Assembly (NCBI RefSeq): GCF_947242115.1
Contig: NC_074711.1
Location: 8,553,934-8,617,933, forward strand
Source of the DNA: Biomphalaria glabrata
Taxonomy: Eukaryota > Mollusca > Gastropoda > Planorbidae
Length of the DNA stretch: 64,000 nt
Direction: 5' to 3'
In this document: piece by piece, positions 10,450 through 26,226 of the stretch
Numbering within the stretch: position 1 is the stretch's first letter
Layout: every line of letters starts with the position of its first letter
Notes under the pieces: model-generated
What the model was told of the DNA's origin: nothing
What the model saw: the letters and a program-made list of their open reading frames with translations, nothing else
Database searches by the model: none
Position numbers and translations under genes: made by a program

Positions 10450-12089
10450 CTGAAAGAAAAAAAAAAAGGCAAATATTACATGGAATGTACTGTAGAATTT
10501 TCAACTGACTAGAAAAAAATATTTGTACTTCAAATCAAAATCACCACAAAATTAAAGCATCAAAAACATTTACATTTACTTACGTAAGTTATACACACAC
10601 ATAACATTGTCGCTTTATACCAAGAAATAATAACGTTGTTGCTTTATACCCAGGTATAAACACATAAATGCTTTATACACACACACACACATCATAACAT
10701 AGCGTTCTTATACATACACATCATGAGCGTAGCCAGGGGGGGGGTTCGCCCCCCCCCCTCCCGAAAAGAGATCTCCCCTGCTTGGGGGGGGGTCGGAATT
10801 TAAAGACTTATTTTTTGCTTTGATTTATTTTATGCCATTTCTGATCTGCTCAATCTTGCCAATGAAGAATCTATTGAAAGAATCAGGAAGTTATTTGCTC
10901 CCCCTAACATTTCAGCGATGATCCTGAATAGCTCCTTTGAAGAATCAGAAGTTTCGATTTTTGGTCGAATATGACTAGCTTTTGCGTCTCTAATCATACG
11001 GTTAAACTTATTTTTTTTCTAGGATGTATATTTGTCGATGTATCGTTAAACTTGTGTTTTGAAATGTACGTTCGGCACGTCGGCGAATAAGTTTGGCAGT
11101 CTTTATGTCTTCCGTCATCCAGGGTGCAGATGGCCTAACTGAGACTGTACGAGTGACAAGAGGTGCATGGCTACCCAGTAACTTTTTCAAGCAAGAATTG
11201 TAATTGCTGAGAACGTCTGTGTTGCTCTGTTGTAACAGCAAAGAGGTCACGTCCATTTTGAAGGAGACAATATCAATGGCTTTAAGTTTACGAGAGGTCA
11301 CGTTTTTCTTTGGCCTTTTTGCTTTTAATATGTAAAGGTCATCTATTTCTGTGGTATTCGGTTAATGAGGGTGTAATATGGTCAGCACAACGACCAAACG
11401 CCTTTAGTTTTCCCCAACTAATGTCAGTAACCATAAGAGCTGGATGTACTCAAGGTTCCCGAAGATTCCGGAAAAAAAAACAGTCTTCACCTGAATTCTA
11501 TCCCCGGACCCCGGTTTGGAAGTCAAGCTTTTTAACCGCTTAGCTACCGCGCTTCTCTTTTAATATTGTTGTAACTCTAAGGTAGGCACTCAACAAAAGG
11601 CAGGAGGTAACAATAAACTAGGTATTTATTTACAGTACAAACAGGCATGGACTTCAACTATAGTTCCAGGATGTCGTCTCTTGAGTGACACCAGTCCTTT
11701 TGTACCTAAAAACCTATGCAGACCACCGACACAATTCCTAGTGTCAATCGTTTTCACATTTCTCATCATTATGTTGCTCATACTTCAATAACTTGCAGAT
11801 CACTGCAGCGGATCTACAACAGGCCTTCTTCCTGTATAAACATGACTTCCACTCTTGTGTTTAGTACCATCAGTTTGGCACGAGAACAAAGTTACAACAA
11901 TACATAAAAGACTTAAAACATCTATAAAGAAAAATAAACTTCAAATACTAACAGGTAGGTTTCATTTCTAAATGCTGTCATGCGTATCCATGACCGTAGT
12001 GCAGCCTATAAGATCCAAGGCAAGATCTCATCACATTTATAGGCCTCTCTCTCTCTCTCACTTTCTCAGTCTCTCTATATGTCTCTATG

Positions 12090-12122
<33 letters not shown>

Positions 12123-15100
12123 TTCTCGCTCTCATTAGAATATAGAGCTATCTTCATTCTCTTTCTTTTCTTCTTTGTTCCTTCTCGCATTAGTCTCTTT
12201 CTCCACACATACACACAAAATATAGAGACACATACACAGGCACAAATAAAATTATGTGAATATTCACCGCATATGAATCGACTTCTTACCTGCTCGATTT
12301 GATTTTCTTTTTCAGATCAGCAGATTCACTGTTAGCTAAGCCTATTCCTGCGCTCGAGTCTACATAAAAAACAAAGACACATATACGTCAAAAAGATCCT
12401 TTGAACATTTCTATGCATTTTAATGAAAGGTAAACAAATATTTTGTCATTGTACAAAAGTTGTAGACCGATTTCACTAAGTGTCTCCAAAAAAAAAAAGC
12501 TCAAATAGAAATTGTGTAATGAATAAGCTTTGAACTATAAGTACCTGTGTTTGTATCATACAAAGTAGGATCAACCCTCAGCCACCTTGAATGGTTGTCA
12601 ACTATGCCAATCGACACATCTAACTTTTTCTTCACTTCTTGAAACCATTTCAGATTTTTTTTCGCGACGTAACTTTCAATGTGCAACAGCACAAGCTTCA
12701 GGGCGCTGGCCAACTTCTGCCACTTTTCCAGAACCAACTTCGAGTCCTTTGTATCGAATGAGTCGTCATTAGGTGTCAGGATGGCAAGGAGACGGTAGAA
12801 CTCTTTCAGCTCAGTTGGGGCTCTTCTTTTCAACTTCTCAGGAAGCCGTTGAAAGAACATTATAAAGTCTCTGTGCATCATGGTTAAAACTCCCTTGAAT
12901 ACTTTAAACTTTTCTAGATCGAAGTGGAAGAAGAAAACAAAATCGTACACGATGAAACAACAACAGACAATGTTATTGAGTTAGAGAGACACGCGCGCGC
13001 ACGCACACACATACACACACAAACATATATTTATATATATGAGAATAAAAAAGCAGCATTTCTCAACCTTCGTCGAAAAACAAAACAACTGGGGCAGCTC
13101 TATAAGGTTACCTTGTGGGGTTCGGGGCGAAGCCCCGACGCCAAAAGCATTTTCTTGCATTCTTCGTTGCAGAAACGCATTCTCCTGACATCTACAGCTC
13201 ATAATTCATCAATGGAGTTCGGGGCGAAGCCCCGACGCCAAAAGCGTTTTCTTGCATTCTTCACTGCAGAAACGCATTCTCCTAACCTAAAGCTCATTAT
13301 TCATACTATTAAAAAAGGACCTTTTGAATAATGTTGTACTTGAAAAATATTCTAATATGAACTTATAGGCCCTAAATACATCGCAAATAAAACCGATTTG
13401 TTTCTTGAAAAGATAGATACCCCACATATTTAGATTTTGGCTTTGAGGATCGCCGCCCAAATTTATTTAACTAGAAAAATATCAGGTTGAGTAAAGGTTG
13501 GGAAAAGGCGACTATGAGAACATTGTTTGAGTTTAAAACTCTTCTCAATCATGACTCTTATACTGAAAAATTTCGTTTGAATTCTAACTTTTCCAATGCA
13601 AAGTCTTTCTTAAAATAATAGTGATAAATTCATGTGAAATTACATAAACTCTGTCTGGAAATGGGAGGTGCGGTAGAGTGAAAATGATTAATCCTCGCTC
13701 CTTTAATAATTTCTGCTAAAGATTGCATTTAGCATTAAAGAATAGGGGTGGGGCGACTCGATATAAGAATTTAATTTATAGCATATATAAATTATATTAG
13801 AGACAGATTTTTAAAATTTAGTAATTTCTGAACTATAATACAAAAAGAAAAAGTATTGATTTGTCCGATGGGGGAAATGCGATTGCATGTATCGCCCCTC
13901 CCACCTGGTACAACCCTTTTTCATTTAAATTTACTAATGATACAATTTGAGATTAGGGTGTGGTACGACATAATATACAATGGGTCACATCAATACGTAG
14001 TTTATATTATATAGATATTTAAGTAATTTTGTTCACAAACTATGATTCTCCACAAAAATAGGACCGCCCCCCCCCAGCACTCAGAGGGCTAGAGTGGGGA
14101 GGGCAGTACATGCAATCACCCTCCCCCCAACCCCACCGAATCGGCCAAAATACCAGAAAGGGAGCGACATAATAAAAAATTTATATTTTAATTCAACTAA
14201 TTTTGTTCACAAACTATGATTTCTCCCTAAAAAACGGACCGCCCCCCCCCCCAACTCAAAGGGTTCAGGTGGGAAGGGCAGTAGAGGTATTCGCCCCCCC
14301 CCCCCCCCACCCATCAATCGGCAAACTGGGAACGAAATAATATAAAGATCGGTTAAAATATCAATAACAAGTTTTAAATATATTGATATTTAATTGATTC
14401 TGTTAGCAAGCTGTGATTTCTACAAATAAATTGGACCGCCCCCCCCCCACTCCAAAGTGTATGGGGGGCGGGATCGATATCATCGCCTCCTCTCGACCAC
14501 ACCAAATAGGCCAACATACTAGAAGGGGGGGGGGCGAAATAATCTAAAAATAGGTTGAAATATAAAAAATTAGTATATATTTTTAACATAAGTAATAAAT
14601 TCGTATACAAATTGTGTGAATTCTATAAGAAAATTCGCCCTCCCCCCCCCCTCTGGGGAGGGTCGTCCGAGTGTGGGGAGGGGCGATCGCCCCTACCGCC
14701 CCCCCCCCTGGATCCGCCAGTGCCTCTACAGTCTACAGTTTTAAAGATAATAATCATCTCTTCAGACTTAAAATGTCATAGAGATTTCACATATAATATA
14801 GAAAACTTCATAAACTATTTTACTATTCACTAGAACATACTATATATTATATAAGAAGAAGCGTGCTCATGGGGAGCACATGGGTGTTCAATAGTTATCT
14901 TTTTTAGTATACATATTACATTTTTTCATGGCTTAATGTAAACATACCAACAATATTACTTTTTAAAAATCATTTTAAATTTTGTGTTCTCTATTTTTGT
15001 ATTGGGATTGACCTCTATATGTTTATCCGAAAGACACTCCGATAATTCGAAAGTGGCCTCAGGCGATTTTTAGCAGCCCCGAAAGGTGAAAAGATGTTTT

Positions 15101-18100
15101 TAGTTTTGTGTGGCCGATCAAAACAAGACTATGGATTAAATATTCCTTGTCCATTGGTCCACTCGATGGGGGGCCGCCTTTGCCTGTGACAGTTTCAAGA
15201 TCCCGGAGGAAGCGCAGGTAGAAAGAACTTACATTTTGATCTTGTTGTAAGAACTTGTCCATGACTTTTTGTCACACTGTAGCAAACTGTATTCCCTTGA
15301 TATCTTACGGTTACCATTACATACATACATACGTACCCCCTTACTTAATTATTTATATCATAGATGCAGTAGTGAGAGAATACATACCATCTTTTATCCT
15401 TAGGTTCGCTAGAGGAACAAAAATACATGCAAAATTAAAAAAAAATAATTTAAAAGAAAAAGTTTTTTTACAAAGGGGAAGAACTATATCCTTAAAACTA
15501 TACCAATAATGTACAAGTAATTTCCCTTATTTGATATCAAACAAGTAATGAATTATTAGTAATGATTGACTAAGTAAACCAATTTTACCATACTTCTAAC
15601 TATTAAGTCATTACAGTATTCAACTTGATCTGGACTTTTCTTTACACTGTAGCAAACTCTACCCACTTGATGTTTTACGGTTACCATTACATATATAAAT
15701 ACATATGCCTTACTATATAATTTATTTAATAGATTTAGTAGTTAGAGAGTACATACCTTCTTTTATCCCTAGGTGCACTAGAGGAACAAAAACAAGCAAA
15801 ATATAAAAAAATATTTTTTTTAAAATGCTTTTTTACAAAGGGAAAGAACTATATCCTTAAAACTATAACTACTAATAATGTACAAGTAATTTCCCGTATT
15901 CGATATCAAACAAGTAATAAATTATTAATAATGATTGACTAAGTAAACCAATTATAACATACTTTTAACTATTAAGTCATTACAGTATCAACTTAATCGG
16001 AGAAATAGCTTGAACTATTATTAACAGGGGTCTAAACCAAATAGCCATATCTGTAAATACTGCAGTATAAGATATACCAGTAAAAAAAAGATATAGTCTC
16101 TAAAAGACATCAATTCATGTCCTATCTATGTCAATGCATAATTATGTAAAGTTTCAGCTTGATCTGAGAATGGGTGTGGGAGAAATAAGGTGTTCATTTT
16201 TTTACCAGACAGACTGACAGAGTGAGTTTAAAGAAAAGATTTGTAAACAATATAAATTAGCAATATATGAATGCAATAATATTTTCTTTTCTTTATCTGT
16301 AAGGACAAAATCCTCTTTAGGTTGATGTTGTTTTACAGTTGCGTTGTACACTCAAAACAAAAGTAATAAAATATTTAAAAAGCGCTTTTACTTAAGTTAT
16401 TGGCATCTCGTCTTTACATTTTCACACTTGCAGTTAGTTTATAATAATGATAATAATAATAAGGCAAGTCTTCGAGTCCGAAGATTAGTGAGGAATGCAG
16501 TATTTCCCGTGGCTGCACAGTCTCAGCTGTGACCTACATATTTTGCCACATCCAGGGCAAGCATAACCATTGTCATCAGTCGGTCGATTTAGATTTTCTT
16601 TTCGCCGTCTGCGTTTGTCCTCGGCAGCAGATTTTCTTTTGATCTTAAATGTTTATCCCGCGGCCTTCGTGAGTGACCTCCAGCTGTCTCGTTCTGAGGC
16701 CTCATGCAACCAGGTGCTCTTTTCTATGTTATCCAAGGAAAGTTGATGCCTAAGCTGGTCTTTGAAGCGTTTCCGTTGGGCGCCTCTGTTACGTCGGCCA
16801 CATTTTAGCTCACCAAAAAAGACTGCCTTTGGCATACGTTCGTCTCCCATACGGGATACATGCCCTGCCCAGCGCAACTGTCGGACCAAATGAAGTCTCT
16901 CTATACTGTCCATGATGGAGCGCAAGCATCTTTGGTGGAAGCGCTCAAGAAGTCTTAGATGTTTCCTGTATAGTGTCAATGTCTCAGAGCCATACAGAAA
17001 GGTTAAGAGAACCACCGCCTGGTAGACACTGATTTTTGTAGGTAGGCTGAGCGATCTGTTCCACCTAACTCTCGCCTGAAGGCGTCCAAAAGCGATACAT
17101 GGCCCTGGCCAGACGGTTATCAACTTCCCTTAAAAGTGAGACGTCATTTGACACTATACCACCTAGATTATCATAATACTAATAATAAAACAAGAAGTCC
17201 AAGAGTCTATATTATTAACACTTCACCGAACGGAAAGTTGCTGATAGACGTTCTGTGATAATTAAGAAAAGTTATTTGATATTCTCAGATATTGACGCCA
17301 TACTAAAAGAAGTTGGTCGTGAGTGTAACTGCAGGAGGACATGCCCATCCAGTCCAACAGAGGATACACCCTTTAGTCCCACAAAGCTTATATGAACTCA
17401 CTATGTCGGTCTGTGTGGCCAAAATTTTTGTACACATTATTTGCCCGACACCCAATCTCTGCTCATGCTGAAATTGTTCACAATTATTTCTTTTACCTGA
17501 CAAGAATCAATTGTAAAACAAGGTTACAAAGATAGTTTGTGTGGAAACACAAACTCAAAATCGGCCCCCGAAGTGGTCCACCCAGTCAGGCTTCAATATT
17601 TTCAGAAAGAACATCCGAATGAAATTATATCAAAGACAAATGAGAGATAAGAATGGAGAAAGAAGGTTGACAGATCTTGTGTAGTGCCCCAACGGTCCAG
17701 CAGATTAAAGAATAGGTGCAAGTGAATGCAAAGTTAGATGTGAACCTGGCCTAACTAGTTCCCCTTTCAGACCTTGTGGTCTATAGGGCAGTTGATGTAA
17801 AGTTCATCTGTTTTTGTTGCCTACGGTTAACGAGGGTATCATGTAGCCAGCACAACGACCAACCGCCTTTACTTTTCCCAACTAATGTCAGGTACCCATT
17901 AGAGCTGGATGGACTCATAGGCGTTAAAAATTCCAGTCTTCACCAGGATTCGAACCCGGGACCCCCGGTTCGGAAGCCAAGCGCCTCTCCTGGCCCAACT
18001 GAAGTCTTATAATTGATGTAATTGTTTTGAAAAAGCCTCAACAAAAAAAAAAAATACGGAACTCCCGCAAATTATTGTTCAAGAAAATGCAATTTACAAA

Positions 18101-21100
18101 CTATTAAAACTATTCGTTTTAAATTAGGTCTAATTTATAATGCATACTAATTAGCTTTTTCTCTTTAAAAAACTGCTTGCACAGGTGATTTAAAAAATTA
18201 TACTTTTCGCTTTCAGAAAAAAAAAGTAGCCGTTGCATCAGAACTTTGAATGATCTAAAATATTGTGATGTCGGATTTTCAATATCTTTTCTAGTTTACG
18301 AGATCTAAACGGGACGGACGGACAGACGGACAGACATTTCACACAAAACTAATAGCGTCCTTTCCCCTTTCGGGGGGCCGCTAAAAATAACTAATTAGTT
18401 TAACACGAAATAGAATCAATAGATAATACATAAACAGTATTTGCTAATAGAGTGACTACGTGGTTACCACGTTGGCTTGAGGAGCCTGAGAAGGCTTTTG
18501 TTCAACAGTTAGAATTCAGGTCGTTCCTTTAAAACAAAGCATTTAAACCGATCATTCAGATACCCGTTCTTCCTCCGCCCCTTTACAACTGATTCTTCAA
18601 GTGATAGGATCGTAGCGTATTGAGAAAGCTAAAAGCAGAAATTGCGCTAAACATAAACAATTGTTAAAATACTATTTCTAATCATACAGATTTTTTTTTT
18701 TTAGTCTAGATCTATTACAAATTGAATTAAATAAAGGAACAGAACTAAATTTTTTTTTTAAATTTTAGCTTGTTAATATAGCTATAACAATATCAACACA
18801 CTATAAAAGGCACATTATAAAACACGAGGTTATTGACTAAATTGGGGGAACCTAGGTGAGTCATTAAAACACCTAATGGCAGGTTGTTTATCGCTGGCTT
18901 GTTAGATCACCATATTCAAGTAAAGAAAATAATACATCGTAGGCCTACTTGGCCTTGACAAATGACCTGATTTGAAAAGAACGCTCCTTATAAACAATAA
19001 TCGCCTGTTCAACCCGAGGCGGCTTAAAGCAAAATCTAAAACAAAATCAGCAAAAATCAGGGACTTGCTATTTGCTGACGACTGTGCCCTAAATGCCTGC
19101 TCTGAAAATGATCTGCAGAGCATCGTCAGTGACTTCTCAAGAGCATGCTTAGACTTCAGCTTCACTATCAACACAATACTTGCCTGCTCCAGGTAAAGCC
19201 AACTCGGATCCAAGCATCAAGATAAATGGACAGGAAATGAATGCAGTGGACAGATGTGGAAACTGATAAAGGGACTACGATGAATTTAGTTTCCCTTTAA
19301 CGAAACTCGACCCTGGCTTCGCCGTAGAATGAATACTCGTTCTTTATAATAATAATAACTTTTTTATCCTAAAGAATTATTTTTTTTTGCAAATTGTGCA
19401 TATCAAAACAAATCTATTTTTAAATAGCAAATCACGTTTATGCACAAGTTTATTCAAACATTACCCCAGAGCGTTTGGTAGTATCTAAAGATTTAGTTGG
19501 GAAGAAAGAATTGATAACTGCAATAGTATCTTACTTTGCAACAGTTCTTTCTCCATTGTAAGCCTCAATTGTAACATTGCGTCTTGCAGCCTAAGATATT
19601 GTGGTTTCGTATATAGCAATTGTATAAATTCATGCAGTGATTCCGTATTTTTTCTCTTATCCGTCAGGTCCGTCCATTCGTCTTCTAGCCAAAGCATTTG
19701 CAGGCTTCGCCAATCCTCTTTTCCGCACCCCTCTGTCCTACAGACTAATAAGAGATGAAGGTAAATACAACTATTATACTAATGTCATAAAATCGATTAA
19801 AAAAAACAACACTTTCATGTGCACCGGACACAACATCAGCACAAGCTGCTGGGAACCATTGTGCAAAACATGTATTTTAATCAATGTTTTATCATCAATC
19901 TAAAAAAAAAAAACAAGGTTAGAAAGACAGCTTGTGTGGAAACACAAACTAAGTATCGGCACCCAAAGTGGTTTACTCACCCAGGTAAAAAGCCAGGTAT
20001 CAATATTTTCAGAAAGAATATCAGAAACTGTGAACTACAAATTATCCCCAACTACAGCCCTGACTCCGTTGATACAAAAAGAAGTGACGTGCTTGTGTCG
20101 AAAGTCTTGCCGATTCTCATGAATTGTCAGTTCGTCTAACAACTTATGCCTCAGAATACGGACATTTATTAATGGTACTATTACGGCATTGTTAATATCC
20201 ATGTGTATTCAATGCATTGAAACTTAATTAAGATAGAGATAAATCCCATGTGTCACTTACTAAGCCCGCGTAACGAATGAAGAGATTAGAAACAGGAGTA
20301 ATGCAGAACCCACGATGACCTGCTGACCACTGTCCAAAAAAACAACAACAACAACATCAAATCAAACTCTATAGCCACATCACAAGATACTATAGATTCC
20401 TATTGGCGATGGGACGACATCAAAGAATGGAATAGCCTGTCAGCGAATGAAACTCTATCAAAGGTTAAAGACAGAGAGGAATAAATAAAGATCATTGACG
20501 GATCTTGTGTGGTGCCCAGATGGGTCCAACAAAGCTAAAGGATAGGTGTAGGGGAAGTTAAATAATGTAAACCTGGCCTAGCAGATGTTACTGAATGATT
20601 ACCTGGGGAAAATCTATCATTCCAAGAACAAATACAAACTTTCCCTTTAATTAATAGTAAATCTTGTTCATTGTCTGCGGCAGTTCAGGATAAAATATGG
20701 AACACTGCTTTTTAATTGTTGTTTTAAATTATAGTGTCCCTATATGCATAAAAAATAGAGTTATCCTGTAAAAAAATAAATAAACATTAGTTTGTAAATG
20801 TAGGTAGTTTATCTGAAATAATTACGGTACTCAACTTAGAAATACAATTTAATTATAAAACATGCGAGCTGCTTTTTTTTTTTCGATTGTTAGTAAGACT
20901 ACTAAAAAATTCGTCTGGTTCGAAGGACCTTTTTGCTAATCAGTGCGTTTGAGAAAAAAAAAGTGTTTCCTCCAATACATATAACGTCTCTTGCCTGGTA
21001 GAGCTTCTAAAAAAGTTGAATATTTGACACTCTATTAGTCTCATACTTCTTTATCTCTGCTTATGTAATTAATAAAGTTAAAAAACTTTCGGATTTTCAA

Positions 21101-24100
21101 TCACATCTATAGTATACTTTTGACCATCCGGCACAGTATTTTGATTTTTTTTTTATGGCCGGAAAGTAAAATACGGCCAAATATTATGCAGGAGCCGGAG
21201 CCGGGGCTGAGCACCGGTGTAATGCATATTTACTGTGTGTATCATTTCAAAATAAATGTAATTTTTGGTCAATCAACGTTAAATGTTAACCCTGTTTTTT
21301 GTTATATTATAGTACTAAAGCTAATAGTGGGCTAACAGCCAAATGGAAGCTTCGAAGAAAGACTAGACCACTTCTCTCATACACCTTATTGAAGCCACGT
21401 CAAATGTCTTTTAAACAAACCTACTAATAGTTAAAATTATAGCGATAATAAATAGTAAAATGTAGCTAGATAGGTTTTAGAATACATTTTCAAAATCTGT
21501 GGCATTGCACTTCTCGAGAGATGGTGTATCTGCTTTGGAACTTCTTGTCTGACTAAGGAGGCCCATCCTTGATACACAGCTGGGGTCACAGGTTGAGCGT
21601 CTGTAATCACCAGGCGTCGTTGTAATTTCATCCTACTTTTAAGTACTGTTGTGTTAGGCAGTGGCGTAGCAAGGTATCCATGGGCCCGTGTTCAAGAATA
21701 AGTCGAATGTATAGTGTGACAGAACAATTGAGTAATCTACATTGTATAGGTTTCTTATTTATGAATAAAAAATACTTATATCCAGGGGCGGACTGGCTAT
21801 ATGGGCAAACGGGCAAATGCCCGGTGGGCCGGTACCAAATGGGCCGGTCTGGTCGCGACCAAAGAAAACAAAAATTTCAATGCAGACAACTTTAAAAAAA
21901 AAGTGACAGCACCAAGACACAAAGGCCCAAACACGTTTTCTTGTTTTGTCTTTTGTTTTTTAATTCTTATTACAATTACACAATACACTGTACGTATTAT
22001 CATTTGCAAAACGTTAGACCGTACATTCTGCTATGCACGAGCGGCATGGACTGCTTTGATGTCTTCGAGGTTGTGTTTGGCCTAATCATTTTGCTGGTCG
22101 GCATGGGCGTTTGATGGCACTGCCATTTTTTTTCTCCTTCCCTCCCCCGTCTTTTAATGGTTCCAATTAAATTTAACCAAAAAGAGGGATGAGAGAGGTT
22201 AAGCTAGAAAACATTGATATAACGCAGGAAAAAAAAATAATAAAAAAAGATAGGCGCGACAATTTGCTCTTTAACAATACTTAAAAGAAATCACACACAG
22301 CCGCAAAATTGCAAACCACCCAGCTTATTCACAGCTCAATATGGATATAAAGCTCTACTTTCTGCGTAAGTTTCTTTTTGTTGATTTTTAATAACATAGA
22401 TCTAAAAATACTACACTTAAGGCTTACAAAAAATTATTTAATTAAAAAATAAATCTAGATCTAAATCTATTTTATACTATTATTATTAATGGCAAAGTTA
22501 TGCTTAGTTATAATAATAAGGCTTGTCTTCGAGTCCGAAGATTAGTGAGGAGTGCAGTATTTCCCGTGGCTGCGCAGTCCCAGCTGAGACCTACATATTT
22601 TGCCACATCCAGTGCAAACATAACCATTGTCCGCAGTTGGTAAATTTAGATTTTCTTTTCGCCGTCTGCGTTTGTCATCAGCAGCAGATTTTCTTTTGGT
22701 CTCAAATGTGTATCCCGCGGCCTTCGTGAGTGACCTCCAGGTGTCTCGTTCTGAGGCCGCATGCAACTCTTCTATGTCAGGCATATCAGTCAAGGAAAGT
22801 TGACGCCTAAGCTGGTCTTTGAAGAGTTTCCGTGGGGCGCCTCTGTTATTTCGACCACCTTTTAGCTCACCAAAAAAGACTGCCTTTGGCATACGTTCGT
22901 CTCCCATACGGGATACGTGCCCTATCCAACGTAACTGTCGGACCAAAAGAAGTCCCTCTATACTGTCCAAACCGGCGTTCGCAAGGACATCACTGTTTGT
23001 AGTGCGGTCTTGCCAACGTATGTCCATGATAGAGCGCAAGCATCTTTGGTGGAAGCGCTCAAGAAATCTTAGATGTTTTCTGTATAGTGTCCATGTCTCA
23101 GAGCCATACTGAAGGGTTGAGAGAACCACCGCCTGGTAGACACTGATTTTTGTAGGCATTGTGTCTGATCTGTTCCACCAAACTCTCGCCTGAATGCGTC
23201 CAAAAGCGCTACTGGCCCTGGCAAGACGATCATCAACTTCCCTTGAAAGTGAGGCGTCATTGACACTATACTACCTAGATATGTGAAGTTGTCTACCACA
23301 TTAAGGGGCTGTCCGTTTACGGTGATCCTTGGAGCTGAGTATGTTTTATTGGGTGACTTCTGAAACATGACTTCTATTTTCCCGAGGTTTATAGATAGAC
23401 CGAAAGAGGCGGCAGCGTATGCAAATTCGTTTACCGCGTTCTGGAGATCATGTTCATTGTGAGCTAGCATAGAGAAGCTCCGTTATGACCATCTTCTTTG
23501 TGTTTGTATGGGATAGTAGACGTCGAAGATTGAACACATTGCCGTCAGAACGAAACCGGATATAGATGCCTTCGTGAATAAAGTAGGAGCAAGTACACAG
23601 CCCTGCTTCAAGCCATTTTCTATTGGGAAGTGATCAGAAAGGGCACCATTGTGTCTAATCTGGCCTCTTTGTCCCACGTGAAGCTGCTTGAGAATGGATA
23701 GGAACGTAGATGGGCATCCCAGCCTGGCTAAAATCCTCCACAAACCATCGCGACTGACTGTGTCGAAAGCCATGGTGAGGTTCACAAAGGCAGCGTATAG
23801 GTTTAAGTTCTGCTCTTTGCATTTTTCTTGTAATTGTCGCAGAACAAATATCATGTTAGATGTAGGCCTATCTCTACCGGCTCTGAAACCACATTGGCTT
23901 TCAGATAAGACCTCGTCCACTAAAGAATGAGCAACTTAGTACAAAGTCATTAAAGATGAAAACTATTACAATAATTACAATAATTTATTTAGCGCTGTTA
24001 CATCCGATATGAAAGGAGATTTATAATTTAAATAATGGGTCATGGTATATTCCTCTACAATCGCGTTTTTGAGAATGTACTAGGAGGATGCAAGAGCTTT

Positions 24101-24722
24101 TCACATTAAGTAAGTGCCTCTCCTAACCGTTCTACTTTCTCTTATCTTTTAATGGAATGGGTTACCTGAGTAAGCCAGGAAAACCAAAGATTTAGCATAT
24201 TTTAAGTCGCAGATCAACATACATGAGGGGAGGGTCTTCAAACCATCAATTGCCTCAGACCTCATTGTCTGAAAGGGAAACTTTACTTACTGCCCCAGTG
24301 CAGCCAACTTAAGCAAACTACAGTCACTAAATTTCATGAGCGTAGCCAAAAGGGGTTTTGTGGTTTCCCTTCCCCCTCAAATATAAAAACTAAAGCATTT
24401 TACCATTTTCTACCAGTCGCTGGACTCCATTGAATAGCAGATATATGGTTTTTGATTTTCTTTAGCGAAAGATTAGCAGGCTAATTGCACTGTAGATACC
24501 TCAGAAAATGCATTTTTAAAGCTTAAAATAACGGAAATAATGCTTCGCCCCGGACCCCACTGGGGGGAGCTCACAGCGCTCCCTCGGACTCCCTAGCTGT
24601 TCTTTGGCGGTGTGTGCCGTCTTTCCACTAATTATAGGAAGAGAGTATTCTAGGGTAGAAAAAACGTTTTAAAAAAATGAAAGATCAGAATGTAATGAAG
24701 ATTAATTACATAAACACACACA

Positions 24723-24791
<69 letters not shown>

Positions 24792-26166
24792 TTATATATA
24801 TATAAATTGCGGAGTGGGGTAAAAATCCCACACCCCCACACCGAAAATATATGACATGCCATTTGTGGGCCGGTTTATATGGTAATGCCCGGGACGATTT
24901 TGATACCCAGTCCGCCCCTGCTTATATCTAAAGGGATGTTAAATTTAATCTCACCTTCCAATTTTGTAAAATTTAATATGCATATTTTAGTTTTAAATGT
25001 AAGTAATTTTGAGTTTGTTTAGGGTAAAGCCCTTGGTAGACTCACAGCCGTAATTTATGAGTTACATTCATATATTATGAGCATGCCACAAGCGGACACT
25101 TCTTTATCACGACAGAGTTGCCAGCCGACGTAAGATTTAAAGTGTGAGAGGTAAAAATTGGGAAAAAATTACTTTAAAGACACGTCGAAATTCCCCTTTC
25201 TTGTAGAGTCCCTGGGCCACGCCTGCACTCCCTTAAGTCCGGCCCTGATTAATTAAAATATAAATATAAATGTCAATAAATATCGGATGTGAAAGCTATA
25301 TAAACAATAAAACCAGATGATTATTATAAGAATTTCCGCTGCTGTGTGGGCGACATCGTTCCGTTGTGTATAGTTATTTTGGTATTCATCTCCGAAAGAC
25401 ACTATACCAGGTTATACCATGATCATGTTATTGTAAAAATATAATGGTGTTAACTTTCTTTAAGAACTATAAACCAAATTCTATACATTGGTTAGAAAAT
25501 GACAATATTCCACGTTTAATTTTGACATCTTTCTATATTCCACATCTTTGATATAAACATGCTCCGCAATTTGGTTTCGCCATTTATTGTAACAGAACAA
25601 ACATTTCAACTTTAACGGTATATATAATATATGTAACTTATTCTGGTGTTTAGTTTCCTTGCTAAATATTTAATGTTATTTCTTATATAATTTATTTTTA
25701 GATTTCATCTTCTTCTTTTTTTATTCTGTTGTTATTACATTTTTTTTACACAATACAAAGACAACAAAACAATGTGATTAAGGCTGCCGAGGACGCCGTC
25801 GTACTACAGAAGTATCTACTTCATTGTCGCAGATACAAGTTTCAAAATCGTAACTGTCGTAACAGTTTTACAACTTATATAAACACTCTAAACCAAAAAC
25901 AAAAATTAGATTTTACATTTTAAATACATTTAAAAAATGAAACAAATTAAGCTTTGAGAAAATTGAATAATTACCAGCTGTGTCGAAATTTTAATTCATG
26001 AACATCAGGACTTTAGTGTCATCCTTAAGTTCTCACGTGAGCCCCAACTAGTCAAGAGCAGGGGCGGACTGGGTATCAAAATCGGCCCGGGCACTACCAC
26101 ATAAACCGGCCCACAAATGGCATGTCATATATTTTCGGTTGGGGGGGATTTTTAACCCAATCCGTA

Positions 26167-26226
<60 letters not shown>

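Larger units (their letters stand above)
21783..24920 (+). mobile_element. Inner hAT-like element 1, carrying a LINE fragment
   Basis: It starts CAGGGGCGGACTGG and ends CCCAGTCCGCCCCTG, with an exact 8-base target duplication CTTATATC on each side (21775-21782, 24921-24928). It is 3138 bases. Subterminal text such as ATGCCCGGTGGGCCGGTACC is shared with element 2 and with the short copy at 43.5 kb. The middle holds a LINE fragment and a long (TA)n run. No transposase frame is seen. Confidence 0.85.

Noticed and set aside
12087-12302. Open frame rich in Ser-Leu
   Set aside because: Translation of a CT microsatellite; its antisense frame (Arg-Glu rich) is the same artefact.
22542-23159. 205-codon open frame as a host gene
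   Set aside because: It encodes a LINE C-terminal region with the CxxC finger and lies inside a transposon; near-identical copies exist at 16.7 and 27.7 kb.
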